DNA from: CAYYYG01 sp964476135
GTDB taxonomy: Bacteria > Patescibacteriota > Microgenomatia > UBA1406 > GWC2-37-13
Length of the DNA: 64,000 nt
Assembly (NCBI GenBank): GCA_964476135.1
Contig: CAYYYG010000001.1
Span: forward strand, 1-64,000
Reading direction: 5' to 3'
Below the pieces are notes generated by a model that worked only from the letters and a program-made list of their open reading frames with translations, was not told the DNA's origin and did no database searches. Within the stretch, counting starts at the first letter, position 1, and each line of letters opens with the position of its first letter. This document shows positions 43,470 to 51,949 of this stretch, in pieces. The position numbers and the translations under genes are program-made.

Positions 43470-43498
43470 ATTATATATCAGAAATTTTGGTTTTTCAA
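43470..43498 (-). promoter_or_regulatory. glnA promoter downstream of the ANTAR gene
   Basis: On the minus strand TTGAAA (43498-43493), a 17-bp spacer and a perfect TATAAT (43475-43470) lie just downstream of the GAF-ANTAR stop codon. Transcription should start near 43463, immediately before hairpin P1. Confidence 0.75.
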
Positions 43499-43505
43499 AT
43501 CGAGT

Positions 43506-44198
43506 TTATTCCGAATAAATCAAGATAACTGCACTCGCAATTTCCTTAACGGTTTTACGTTTATTCATCGCTTCGCGACGGATGAACTGGTAGGCTTCTT
43601 CCTCAGAGATATTTTTTACCTTCATAACAAGACCCTTGGCCCTATCAACGATTTTTCGCTCCTCCAACCTAGATTCTAAATTATCAACCTTCCTTTCAAG
43701 CAGTACTTTTTCAAACGCTGTCGATATTATTCTTACAACAGCCTCAATGGTTTTTATCTGCTCGCTCGTAAACGAATAAGGTTCTTTATGCTGAAAATTT
43801 ACCACACCCACAATCCCCTCCTTGTCAACAACCGGCACCGATAAAAACGCCTCGAATAAATCTTCCGGCAGTTCGCTGAATTTCTTAAATCGATAATCCT
43901 GATATGCGTTTTTTTTCAAAACCACCGTTTCTTTATGTATCGCCGCCCAACCGGTGATCCCCTCCCCCTCCTTGAGCGTTATCTTGCCGATTAGTTTTTT
44001 ATGAGGTTTTTTGGAAGCGGCCAAAATGAAAAGTTTTTTCTGCCGGTCGTAAAAATATATCAGGCAGGAATCGACGGGTATGATGTCGCCCAACAACTTC
44101 ACCAGTTTTTTGAGAAATGTTTGAAAATCGAGCGATTGAAAGACTGTCAGATCCGCAAGCAGCCCGACTATTGTCGCAAGAGAATTTTTTTTCCGCAT
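43506..44198 (-). CDS. GAF-ANTAR domain RNA-binding antiterminator
   Basis: A 230-residue regulator. Residues about 20-165 form a GAF domain (CLIYFYDRQKKLFILAA, EGEGITGWAAIHKETVVL, LSVPVVDKEGIVGVVNFQHKEPYSFT), which senses a small molecule or another signal. Residues about 170-228 form an ANTAR domain (LESRLEERKIVDRAKGLVM, SEEEAYQFIRREAMNKRKTVKEIASAV), known to bind paired hexaloop hairpins. It lies directly upstream of glnA, whose leader has such hairpins; ANTAR proteins control nitrogen genes elsewhere (NasR, and NitR near clostridial glnA). TATAAT (44204-44209) ends 5 nt before the ATG. Confidence 0.88.
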   Translation of the reverse strand: MRKKNSLATIVGLLADLTVFQSLDFQTFLKKLVKLLGDIIPVDSCLIYFYDRQKKLFILAASKKPHKKLIGKITLKEGEGITGWAAIHKETVVLKKNAYQDYRFKKFSELPEDLFEAFLSVPVVDKEGIVGVVNFQHKEPYSFTSEQIKTIEAVVRIISTAFEKVLLERKVDNLESRLEERKIVDRAKGLVMKVKNISEEEAYQFIRREAMNKRKTVKEIASAVILIYSE

Positions 44199-44207
44199 GG
44201 GAAATTA

Positions 44208-44241
44208 TATACCCATCGCCAACGAATTCGCAATGGGTATA
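44208..44241. promoter_or_regulatory. Inverted repeat upstream of the GAF-ANTAR gene
   Basis: TATACCCAT (44208-44216) and ATGGGTATA (44233-44241) are perfect 9-bp inverted arms 16 bp apart. The proximal arm touches the -10 box of the GAF-ANTAR promoter, so a DNA-binding regulator of that gene is likely; the regulator is not known. Confidence 0.45.
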
Positions 44242-44294
44242 AGCGTCTGTAAGCCCCGTTCGTAGAATATAAGTTGCAAACTGGACTACATTCG

Positions 44295-45572
44295 CTATAT
44301 CATCTCGGCAACCTTTCTGCCCAAAGCAACCGCGTAATTCGTCCCGCGATCGTAAGGGTAAGTCATGTCCAGATTTGTAATATAAAAGTTGTTTATCGGA
44401 GTGCGGAAATCCGGCTTGTTTTTTAGAAATTTACGATCGAATATCGGCTGAGCAAAAGGCGCTTTCCAGAGATATGTGTTAATGATTCCAAAGTCCGATT
44501 TTCCGCTTATTTTTTTAAGATAAGGCAGTAAAAAATCCAATAATTCCTCTTTTGATTTTTTCATTAATTCATTATCGTTATCCAAATAATATCCGATATA
44601 AGCCAGTTGGTTGTCATTGTAATGCTTTGCGCTTATAAAATTAGTGTGCTGTCCGACAAACATCATCGGAATTTCCGGATCTGATACGTTCAGCCAGTAG
44701 GCGGAGTCAAGTATCGGTGTTTTAGTTTCCAGTACTAGTACTAGCGCATTAAGATATTCAAGCGATCGTAGACTGTTTGTGTAAGATGCAGGAAATATTT
44801 TTTCCGTAACTTTGGCGGTAACCGGAGTCGGTAAAGTCGATATGACAACGTCAAATACACGATCGGTATTGTTATATTTGATGACGAATCTCTCCCCCTC
44901 CATATCTATGCTGTCGACAGGGCAGCCCTTACGTATCTTCACGCCCGCCTCGGTCACAACGCGCTCCAGATGGTCGGTGAAGGATTGGAACCCTCCCTTC
45001 ATATACCCGAGTTTTTTTGTTCTTTTGGATATTCTTGCCCAAAAAAAGGAACTTAAAATATTCTCCGCATATTTACCGAATTTTTTCCGAAACAATTCTT
45101 TCCATAATATGTCCCAACTATGTTGCCCCATCGTTTTTACCAGAAGATCTTTTGCCGTCATTTTCTCATAAAGCTGTAAATGGGGTGAGAAGCGCAGTGC
45201 CGCCAATACAAAAGCTCCTCTTATTTTTTCCAGCATCGAAAGAAGCGGAAATTTCATAAATCCCTGCGGAGTATCTAAGGGAAATATGCGGTAATTATTA
45301 TTAACCTTATATAAGGACGCGGTTTGCGGTGAATAAAACAGTATTTTGTCAAATTTTATCTCTTCTGCAAAACGGATTATGTCTGAGTCGGAAGCAAAGA
45401 TGTGGTGATACGCCCTCTCAAGCGGCCATTCCCAGTTTCCCGGATTGAAACCCGATGCTAGACCACCTAATTCGGTATTACGCTCAAATAATTCCACTTC
45501 GTGCCCTTTTTTTTGTAAGTCGTAAGCGGCTGTTAGTCCGGCATAACCACCACCCAAAATTGCGATATTCAT
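44295..45572 (-). CDS. FAD-dependent oxidoreductase, protoporphyrinogen oxidase/amine oxidase-like
   Basis: A 425-residue flavoprotein with an N-terminal FAD loop IAILGGGYAGLTAAYDLQKKGHEVELFERNTELGG and the C-terminal NFYITNLDMTYPYDRGTNYAVALGRKVAEM. The fold is that of amine oxidases, desaturases and HemY-like proteins. In reduced genomes such proteins often sit with lipid or polysaccharide genes, so a role in heme synthesis is not implied. TCTAAT (45579-45584) ends 6 nt before the ATG. The substrate is unknown. Confidence 0.8.
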   Translation of the reverse strand: MNIAILGGGYAGLTAAYDLQKKGHEVELFERNTELGGLASGFNPGNWEWPLERAYHHIFASDSDIIRFAEEIKFDKILFYSPQTASLYKVNNNYRIFPLDTPQGFMKFPLLSMLEKIRGAFVLAALRFSPHLQLYEKMTAKDLLVKTMGQHSWDILWKELFRKKFGKYAENILSSFFWARISKRTKKLGYMKGGFQSFTDHLERVVTEAGVKIRKGCPVDSIDMEGERFVIKYNNTDRVFDVVISTLPTPVTAKVTEKIFPASYTNSLRSLEYLNALVLVLETKTPILDSAYWLNVSDPEIPMMFVGQHTNFISAKHYNDNQLAYIGYYLDNDNELMKKSKEELLDFLLPYLKKISGKSDFGIINTYLWKAPFAQPIFDRKFLKNKPDFRTPINNFYITNLDMTYPYDRGTNYAVALGRKVAEMI

Positions 45573-45608
45573 AGCATGATTAGATCAGATATAATTATTC
45601 CCGCGCAA

Positions 45609-46607
45609 TTACCGAAGAATATCCGAAGGCTTGTGATCTTTAAGAAATTCGATAATTGCCGTTTCGATGAAAACATAAATCGGTACCGAGAGAAGTATAC
45701 CAAGGAATCCTCCCAGTCTGCCTCCGATTATAAGAACGATCAAGGTAATAATCGGGTTTATTCCCACCGTTTTCTTCATAACCATGGGTACGATCATATT
45801 GTTTTCAAGCTGTTGTATTACGAAATACGAAGATCCGGCGAGAATACCGGTCAATGATGAGTTTGAGAGTCCCAAAATTATCGCCGGTATGGCGGAAATG
45901 ACCGGTCCGATATTGGGTATAGCCTCAAGCAGTCCGGCAAGCACCGCAAGGGGTAAGGAATAGCGGCTCATGCCGATGAGATTTAGAGTTATAAAGGTAA
46001 GCATTCCTATTATAAGCATTAATGTGAGCTGGCCCCAGAACCAGGCGGACATCCGCTCCTCCGCCCGGACTATCACCCTTCCGGTTATGTGATTCTCACT
46101 GTCATCGAATAAGCGTGCGAAGAATTTTTTTAATATATTTTCTTCGATAAGAAAATAAAATCCAAAAAACAATGTCGAAATAATAAACAAAATGTTGGAG
46201 AATATGCTTCCGGCCAGGGAGAATATATTGTTCGTTATGGAAGGCACATACTGGGCAATAGAGTCTTCCTTTATCCAGCGCTGCGCTTCGGGGCCCATAT
46301 TGGCGAGGATGTCGGGAAAGTTTCTAATCAGAGCAACGGTTTCGAGAGTTAACGGGGGAATAACGATACCAAAAAGTACTATTATCAATAATATAAATGA
46401 AATGTACACGATGGTCACGGCGGCGGTGTGTGGTATACCGCGTTTCTTGAGCATTTGTACTACCGGACGAAGAGCACTCATGAGTATGAATGCGATAAAA
46501 AGCGAATAGAGCAAATCCTGAATCAGCCAGATTATATAAAGCAGCAGAACCGTTGCAACGGCAAAAATAATTGTCCGCGTCGATATTTCCACCTTAAACT
46601 GCTTCAT
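45609..46607 (-). CDS. AI-2E family transporter (PerM/YdiK-like)
   Basis: A 332-residue membrane protein with about eight helices and the family signature LLEAIPNIGPVISAIPAIILGL followed by QQLENNMIVPMVMKKTVGINPIITLIVLIIGGRLGGFLGILLSVPI. Members include autoinducer-2 exporters and Na+/H+ antiporters; the substrate here is unknown. The start is set at ATG 46607 (MKQFKVEIS) because TATATT (46614-46619) ends 6 nt before it; upstream in-frame codons would extend into the promoter. Confidence 0.88.
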   Translation of the reverse strand: MKQFKVEISTRTIIFAVATVLLLYIIWLIQDLLYSLFIAFILMSALRPVVQMLKKRGIPHTAAVTIVYISFILLIIVLFGIVIPPLTLETVALIRNFPDILANMGPEAQRWIKEDSIAQYVPSITNNIFSLAGSIFSNILFIISTLFFGFYFLIEENILKKFFARLFDDSENHITGRVIVRAEERMSAWFWGQLTLMLIIGMLTFITLNLIGMSRYSLPLAVLAGLLEAIPNIGPVISAIPAIILGLSNSSLTGILAGSSYFVIQQLENNMIVPMVMKKTVGINPIITLIVLIIGGRLGGFLGILLSVPIYVFIETAIIEFLKDHKPSDILR

Positions 46608-46664
46608 GTAAATAATATACCAGTTTCTCATTGACTTTTCCCGTTTAATAGACAAGAATAAGAT

Positions 46665-47204
46665 ATGGATAAGGAAACAATGGACGAGGCCTTTTTAAAA
46701 AATCCGCAGCTTCTTTTGGAATGGACAGCACCTATAAGACCCCATAAAAAACCGAGTGCTAATATAATGCGTTTTTATCTTGCCCTGGCACTATTACTAT
46801 CTTTGTTTGTGGCTTTTTTCAGCGATACTTTACTTCTTATTCCGATCTGGGCGGTTCTATTTCTTTTTTACACGCTCACTATCACTCCAGCGCAGCAAAT
46901 CAAACACCGCGTAACGAAGTTCGGTATCGAAAGCGCCGATATGACTGCCCGCTGGGAAGTGCTATCTCATTTCTATTTTTCACAAAGATTTGGTTACACC
47001 ATATTGACCGTGGTCAGCCATCCCCCTTTTAATCATCATATGTATTTTGTCGTGCCCACCGAGCAGTTGAAAAACAACCTCATTCACGTATTGTCCGAAC
47101 ATATTATTTATCAGGAAAACCATCATAAAACCATAACCGAAAAAATTATCGATTGGCTTGCGTTTCTTGTGCCCGGAGACGATGACTCCGGCACAAATAA
47201 ATAA
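46665..47204 (+). CDS. Membrane protein of unknown function
   Basis: A 179-residue protein with two adjacent hydrophobic helices (IMRFYLALALLLSLFVAFF and TLLLIPIWAVLFLFYTLTI) followed by a cytoplasmic domain of about 100 residues with HRVTKFGIESADMTARWEVLSHFYFSQRFGYTILTV spread across residues about 80-120, similar in outline to membrane proteins with a PH-like tail. No recognised family. TTGACT with a 17-bp spacer to AAGAAT may be its promoter. Confidence 0.6.
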   Translation: MDKETMDEAFLKNPQLLLEWTAPIRPHKKPSANIMRFYLALALLLSLFVAFFSDTLLLIPIWAVLFLFYTLTITPAQQIKHRVTKFGIESADMTARWEVLSHFYFSQRFGYTILTVVSHPPFNHHMYFVVPTEQLKNNLIHVLSEHIIYQENHHKTITEKIIDWLAFLVPGDDDSGTNK

Positions 47205-47281
47205 TACGTGATGCCGGGCACAGCAACTCGTCTGCGACGTTATTAAACTATATGTAATTTGGTAAGAAGGGCGGTGAATAT

Positions 47282-47590
47282 ATGGCGAATCACGAAATAT
47301 TACCATCACCGATTGCTCACGAAATGGCCACACTGACAGAAGGAGGCAAGGGGTTGAATCAGATGCATGTGGGGTATAAGACTTTTGACGGCAGATCCGG
47401 AATAGTGACATTCGATACCCACCACCAGGGAAATACCGGTACGGAAGATCACATCGTTGTTGAAGAAGCTGGTCGCCGATCGGATTTATATGCGGAGCAA
47501 TTCAGCGGGAATATTCTTGGTACAACCGGCGATCAGTTACCGGACTTAAACAATGTGAGCTCTTGGGAGCCGAAGTGGACCGAAAGTTAA
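47282..47590 (+). CDS. Small hypothetical protein
   Basis: A 102-residue hydrophilic protein (MANHEILPSPIAHEMATL, FDGRSGIVTFDTHHQGNTGTEDHIVVEE) without recognised motifs. A GGTGA ribosome-binding site lies close upstream of the ATG, which supports translation. The 3' end overlaps the convergent PIN gene by 4 nt. The function is not known. Confidence 0.5.
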   Translation: MANHEILPSPIAHEMATLTEGGKGLNQMHVGYKTFDGRSGIVTFDTHHQGNTGTEDHIVVEEAGRRSDLYAEQFSGNILGTTGDQLPDLNNVSSWEPKWTES

Positions 47591-48207
47591 GCGGCTGAGA
47601 TTATCTGACCAAACGCCGCCGGTGTAATTTCTTTTACACCAAACACCCTCCCCCATTTAAACACACCTTCATCGGTGGAAACGATAGCTGCGTTTTGTTC
47701 CCGTGCTAGCATTATTAGGTCGAGATCTGCCAAGCTGTCTAAAAATCCGAAACGGGTCGCCTGCCGATAGCGTTCACGGAAGTTTTTGATTACCGGACCT
47801 ATTGTTAATTCGAATTCTTTTTTTGATTCAAAATGTTTGTTCTCTGTTAATTTCGCCATCTGTTTCAGGTTCTCCTCGCCTATCGAAAGCCCGCGATAGC
47901 TTCTTGTCCGAATATCTTCTATTAATTCGTAAAATACGGCTGAAGGTATCTGGTCGCGGTGAATCTGCGGAGATTTTACGGTAATTATTGAAAGCAGGTT
48001 TTTTATAAAAGATTGTTCTTTGTCTTCGAAAAAACTCAAAAACTCCTCAACTATCCGCGGGGGCATGAAAAACTCGGCCGTACCGGCTTTTTTGTGTTTT
48101 TTTATACCTTCGGTAATATTCACAGTTACTTCTTCCGTTTTGCTCCCAAGCCCGATACCGGCTTCCATATTAAAGAAAATATTGGTGTCAAGAACGTACG
48201 AGTCCAT
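47587..48207 (-). CDS. PIN-domain protein, RNA ligase partner-like
   Basis: A 206-residue PIN nuclease. MDSYVLDTNIFF carries the first acidic residue, FMPPRIVEEFLSFF the second, SLADLDLIMLAREQNAAIVSTDEGVFKWGRVFG the remaining Asp residues. The overall pattern (TAEFFMPPRIVEEFLSF, SPQIHRDQIPSAVFYELIEDIRTRSYRGL) resembles the RNA ligase partner family known mainly from archaea, whose genes usually neighbour an RNA ligase. No RNA ligase is present in this window. It is not paired with an antitoxin, so a VapC-type toxin is less likely. Confidence 0.65.
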   Translation of the reverse strand: MDSYVLDTNIFFNMEAGIGLGSKTEEVTVNITEGIKKHKKAGTAEFFMPPRIVEEFLSFFEDKEQSFIKNLLSIITVKSPQIHRDQIPSAVFYELIEDIRTRSYRGLSIGEENLKQMAKLTENKHFESKKEFELTIGPVIKNFRERYRQATRFGFLDSLADLDLIMLAREQNAAIVSTDEGVFKWGRVFGVKEITPAAFGQIISAA

Positions 48208-48236
48208 GTGGTAATGCTATTATATACCTAATAATG

Positions 48237-48872
48237 TTATTTTCCGGTTAATTTTTCTCTTTCAATCGCCTCATCGTCTTTCATAAACTGGCTCCACCAC
48301 CATTCATGCGGGTTGCTGTCCTTCATGGCGAAGGCGAGTTTTTTTGCCGATTCGGTTTTTAAGGCCGGTACGCGGTCTTTGAAGTCCGATTCAAACCATT
48401 TTTCTGCCAGTTTGTTCCCCTGCCACAAAAGTACCCATTCGGAAAACATCTGGGCAAGGCTGTCGGCGTCTTTTGTGCATTTGGCAACGAGCGAATCTCT
48501 CTTTTCGTATTCCTCCATCATTTTAATTAAATCGGAGCCAAAAGGTGTGTTTGTGAATTGGTCATCAATGGCTTTTTTTTCATCGACGGTTACGTAGTGT
48601 TTGGCAACGAAATCCATGTCTCCGGTGCGAGCCTCAGCAAGATCGTGAAATATCGCCATCGATATCCCCTTCATTCCCTCCTCGTGCGATAACCCCTCCA
48701 TGCGACACAGACAATAGCTGATTATCGAAACGTGATGACTATGTGAAGACACAGTATCGAAAGTATTACCAAGTGAGCGTACATGAGTTCGTGGATATAG
48801 CATGAGTGACCCAGCCTGCTCGATAAGATAGAGAATTTTTTTTAGACTGTTGGGAAGGCTTTTTTGATTCAT
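48237..48872 (-). CDS. HD-domain hydrolase, YfbR/HDDC2-like
   Basis: A 211-residue protein with the HD signature SSHSHHVSIISYCLCRMEGL, SMAIFHDLAEARTGDM and a distal Asp in CTKDADSLAQMF. The pattern resembles YfbR/HDDC2 proteins, which are 5'-deoxynucleotidases; this suits a neighbour of the ribonucleotide reductase genes but is not proven. TATAAT ends 8 nt before the ATG. It is divergent from nrdR. Confidence 0.78.
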   Translation of the reverse strand: MNQKSLPNSLKKILYLIEQAGSLMLYPRTHVRSLGNTFDTVSSHSHHVSIISYCLCRMEGLSHEEGMKGISMAIFHDLAEARTGDMDFVAKHYVTVDEKKAIDDQFTNTPFGSDLIKMMEEYEKRDSLVAKCTKDADSLAQMFSEWVLLWQGNKLAEKWFESDFKDRVPALKTESAKKLAFAMKDSNPHEWWWSQFMKDDEAIEREKLTGK

Positions 48873-48966
48873 ATTTTATTATTATATCATTTTTAGGTTG
48901 TCGCATCAGTATAACCTAAAAGTATTCATAAATTATGTAAAAATTTTGATCCATTTTAAATAGATT

Positions 48967-49027
48967 TTGACATCTTGCAATCACACCAATAGTGTTTTAG
49001 TCTAGTAGGTGACACTATATATTTTAA
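48967..49027 (+). promoter_or_regulatory. nrdR-nrdJ promoter region with candidate NrdR boxes
   Basis: TTGACA (48967-48972) is a perfect -35 box; the -10 box is weak (near 48990). Two NrdR-box-like segments follow: ACACCAATAGTGTTTT from 48983 and ACACTATATATTTTAA from 49012, 29 bp apart. The second matches the left two thirds of the NrdR consensus (ACAC-N8-GTGT with an AT-rich centre). Such tandem boxes, about three helical turns apart, are typical for NrdR-controlled operons. Confidence 0.45.
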
Positions 49028-49057
49028 GTTTGAAAATTTGTCTCTTTTTTTGCTAGT

Positions 49058-49504
49058 ATGCATTGTTTATTTTGTAAAAACATCGAAACCGAGGTTATCG
49101 AAACGAGAGCGTCGGAAGACGGTCGCACGATACGAAGAAGGCGGACTTGCGCATCATGCAAAAAAAGATTTACGACTTACGAAAGGATAGAGGAGCTGCC
49201 GATACTTGTTATCAAGCGCGATGGCAGAAGAGAGCGTTTCAACCGCGATAAGATCCGTGCCGGAGTTATACGTTCGGTCGAGAAAACGACCGTTTCGGCT
49301 GAGCAGGTTGAGCGCATAGTTAGTGCAATAGAAACCGAGGTGACACAAAGAGAGATGGCGGAAATAGACAGTCAGGCAATCGGCGACCTCGTCGCCTCGA
49401 ACTTAAAGTCTATCGACAAAGTCGCCTATATCAGATTCGCATCAGTATTCCGCCGTTTTTTGGATGTGGATGAATTCCAGAAAGAGTTAAAAAAAATATT
49501 ATAA
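49058..49504 (+). CDS. nrdR: Transcriptional repressor NrdR
   Basis: A 148-residue ribonucleotide-reductase regulator. An N-terminal zinc ribbon (MHCLFCKNIETEVIETRASEDGRTIRRRRTCASCKKRFTTYERIE spread over residues 1-44) binds DNA, and an ATP-cone (VIKRDGRRERFNRDKIRAGV to about residue 140) senses ATP or dATP. It is 13 nt upstream of nrdJ, so it represses its own operon. NrdJ itself shows no ATP-cone at its N-terminus, so the nucleotide sensor lies mainly in NrdR. Confidence 0.95.
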   Translation: MHCLFCKNIETEVIETRASEDGRTIRRRRTCASCKKRFTTYERIEELPILVIKRDGRRERFNRDKIRAGVIRSVEKTTVSAEQVERIVSAIETEVTQREMAEIDSQAIGDLVASNLKSIDKVAYIRFASVFRRFLDVDEFQKELKKIL

Positions 49505-49517
49505 ATTTCCTATATCT

Positions 49518-51935
49518 ATGAAATTGACAGGGATTTCGCAGAAGGTATTTCTTGATCGCTATTCGTTAAAAAATAAAAAAGGTGAGCCGATGGAGAAAAC
49601 ACCCGAAGAGATGTGGAAGCGGGTAGCCAAGGCAGTTGCGATGCAGGAGAAACCTAAAGAGCGGAAAAAGTGGGAAAAGGAATTTTATAACGCGATGAAA
49701 GATTTTAAGTATGTTCCGGGCGGCCGTATTTTGGCAGGTGCCGGAACTGGTTATAAAGTAACCTATTACAACTGTTTTGTTATCCCGTCACCAAAAGATT
49801 CGCGCGGAGGGATTCTTGACACACTCAAGCAGATGGTTGAAATCATGGCTCATGGCGGCGGTGTGGGATTTAATTTGTCTTCACTGCGTCCGCGGGGAAT
49901 GCGGGTTGAGAAAGTAAACGGCTATTCATCGGGTCCGATGAACTGGGCGGAGCTCTTTTCTGTAGCAACACGTGATATTATCCAGCAAGGCGGAACGCGG
50001 CGCGGGGCGCTTATGCTTATGCTCTGGGACTGGCATCCGGATCTTGAGGAGTTTATAACTGTCAAGCAGGATATGCGCCGTATTTTGGGCGCTAATTTAT
50101 CTGTTTGTGTTTCGGATACCTTTATGGAAGCGGTTGAAAAAGACGCCGATTGGCCGTTAATTTTTCCCGACACCCATGACCCGGAGTACGATGAAAAATG
50201 GGACGGCGACATAAATACCTGGAAAAAAATGGGTAAGAAAGTTAATGTGCATAAAATCGTCAAAGCGCGCAAAATCTGGGATCTTATCGCCGAGGCCGCC
50301 TGGCGATCCGCCGAGCCGGGAGTTGTGTTTATGGAGCGCTGCAACAAGTTTTATAACAACTATTACTGGAATAAAATCAATGCGACCAACCCTTGTGGCG
50401 AAGAGCCGCTGCCGTCATGGGGTGTTTGTAATTTAGGTTCGATTAATCTGTCGGCACTGGTTGAGTCGACTAGTATAGACAAAAAAGGGAAATTCGATTT
50501 TCGGACGCTGAAAAAAATCGTTCGTGCAGCCGTCCGCCTTCAGGATAGTGTTATCGATATGGACCCATACATTTTTGACGGGATTCGCAAAACGCAACTG
50601 GACGGGGAGAGGCGGATTGGTTTGGGTACGATGGGAATAGGCGACACGCTTATAAAACTCCATATGCGCTACGGATCCGACGAATCACTCCAGTTTATAG
50701 AAAAGGTTTACAGCATTATTCGCGACGAAGCCTACGCCGCCTCCGTTGAAATCGCGGCCGAGAAAGGATCGTTTGGAAAATTCGACGGCAAGAAATTCAC
50801 CGAAGGCCTATTTGTGAAACAACTGCCGGAAGCACTTCGTGAAGACATAAAAAAACGGGGTATCCGCAATTCGCTCCTGCTTATGCAGGCGCCAACCGGC
50901 TCCACTTCGCTTATGTCCGGCACCACCTCCGGAATCGAACCGGTTTATGAATTTGAGTTTATAAGACGCGACCGAATCGGAGAACATATAATCCGCCATC
51001 ATTTATACGAAGAATGGTACAAGAAGCACGAAGCGGAAGTTAAGGCGGGAACGCTTAAGAAACCGGAATGGTTCGTAAGCGCAAACGATCTGACCCCGGA
51101 GGATCATGTAAAAGTACAGGGAGCAATCCAAAAATATGTCGACGCTTCAATCTCAAAAACCGTCAACGCGCCAAACAGCCATACAGTGGAAGATGTTAAG
51201 AAGCTTTATAGCTTAGCCTACAAACTGGGTCTTAAGGGGGTGGCATATATGCGCGACGGTTCACGGGAGGGTGTTTTATCGAAGATAGAAACCAAGAAGG
51301 AAGAGAAGAAAAAGGAAGAACCGAAATACATGGTAAAGCCGCGGCCGATGGTTGTTCACGGTTCGACTTATAAAATCGGCACACCAGTTGGTACAGCCTT
51401 TATTACTATTAATACCAGCGAAGAGGGGGATCCGAATGAAGTGTTTATTACTGTAGGCAAGGCCGGGACCGATGTTAACGCGATGGCTGAAGGTATGGGA
51501 CGGGTAATCTCGGTTGCCTTACGGTTCGCCTCACATCTGTCGCCGCAGGAGAGGGTCAAGGAAATCGTTGGTCAGATGCAGGGGATCGGGGGGGCGCGGG
51601 CGATGGGTTTTGGGAAATCGAGAATCTTGAGTTTGCCGGACGCGATTGCTAAGGTACTCATGATGCATTTTTCCCGCCAGCAACAGATGCAGAAGCTCGT
51701 AGCAGGAGCCCAAGGCCAGACCAATGGACAGACAAACGGTCACGTGACAGTTTTAAATAACGAACAGGTTAAACCGCAGGCTCAGTCGGTTAATCAAGCA
51801 GGGCAGCAGACTGTTATGCATGTAGCGCCATCTGCTTCCGCACACTTCGATCTGTGTCCGGAATGCGGCAATTCTACGCTTGCCAACGAAGAGGGTTGTA
51901 GCAAATGCTATACCTGTGGCTATGCGGCCTGTTGA
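49518..51935 (+). CDS. nrdJ: Adenosylcobalamin-dependent (class II) ribonucleotide reductase
   Basis: An 805-residue enzyme that reduces ribonucleotides using adenosylcobalamin instead of a di-iron radical. Visible features: VPGGRILAGAG, GGGVGFNLSSLRPRG, QQGGTRRGALMLMLWDWHPD, the active-site region NATNPCGEEPLPSWGVCNLGSINL, APTGSTSLMSGTTSGIEPVYEF, and a C-terminal TSCPD-like domain with MGRVISVALRFASHLSPQERVKEIVGQM. A Gln/Asn-rich linker leads to a terminal zinc-ribbon CPECGNSTLANEEGCSKCYTCGYAAC (last residue Cys), probably the redox tail. No intein is present. It is followed by cobalamin genes. Confidence 0.96.
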   Translation: MKLTGISQKVFLDRYSLKNKKGEPMEKTPEEMWKRVAKAVAMQEKPKERKKWEKEFYNAMKDFKYVPGGRILAGAGTGYKVTYYNCFVIPSPKDSRGGILDTLKQMVEIMAHGGGVGFNLSSLRPRGMRVEKVNGYSSGPMNWAELFSVATRDIIQQGGTRRGALMLMLWDWHPDLEEFITVKQDMRRILGANLSVCVSDTFMEAVEKDADWPLIFPDTHDPEYDEKWDGDINTWKKMGKKVNVHKIVKARKIWDLIAEAAWRSAEPGVVFMERCNKFYNNYYWNKINATNPCGEEPLPSWGVCNLGSINLSALVESTSIDKKGKFDFRTLKKIVRAAVRLQDSVIDMDPYIFDGIRKTQLDGERRIGLGTMGIGDTLIKLHMRYGSDESLQFIEKVYSIIRDEAYAASVEIAAEKGSFGKFDGKKFTEGLFVKQLPEALREDIKKRGIRNSLLLMQAPTGSTSLMSGTTSGIEPVYEFEFIRRDRIGEHIIRHHLYEEWYKKHEAEVKAGTLKKPEWFVSANDLTPEDHVKVQGAIQKYVDASISKTVNAPNSHTVEDVKKLYSLAYKLGLKGVAYMRDGSREGVLSKIETKKEEKKKEEPKYMVKPRPMVVHGSTYKIGTPVGTAFITINTSEEGDPNEVFITVGKAGTDVNAMAEGMGRVISVALRFASHLSPQERVKEIVGQMQGIGGARAMGFGKSRILSLPDAIAKVLMMHFSRQQQMQKLVAGAQGQTNGQTNGHVTVLNNEQVKPQAQSVNQAGQQTVMHVAPSASAHFDLCPECGNSTLANEEGCSKCYTCGYAAC

Positions 51936-51949
51936 GTTGAGTTTGTTAT

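Noticed and set aside
49518..51935. Intein in NrdJ
   Set aside because: The protein reads continuously through all reductase motifs, with no intein-type splicing blocks.
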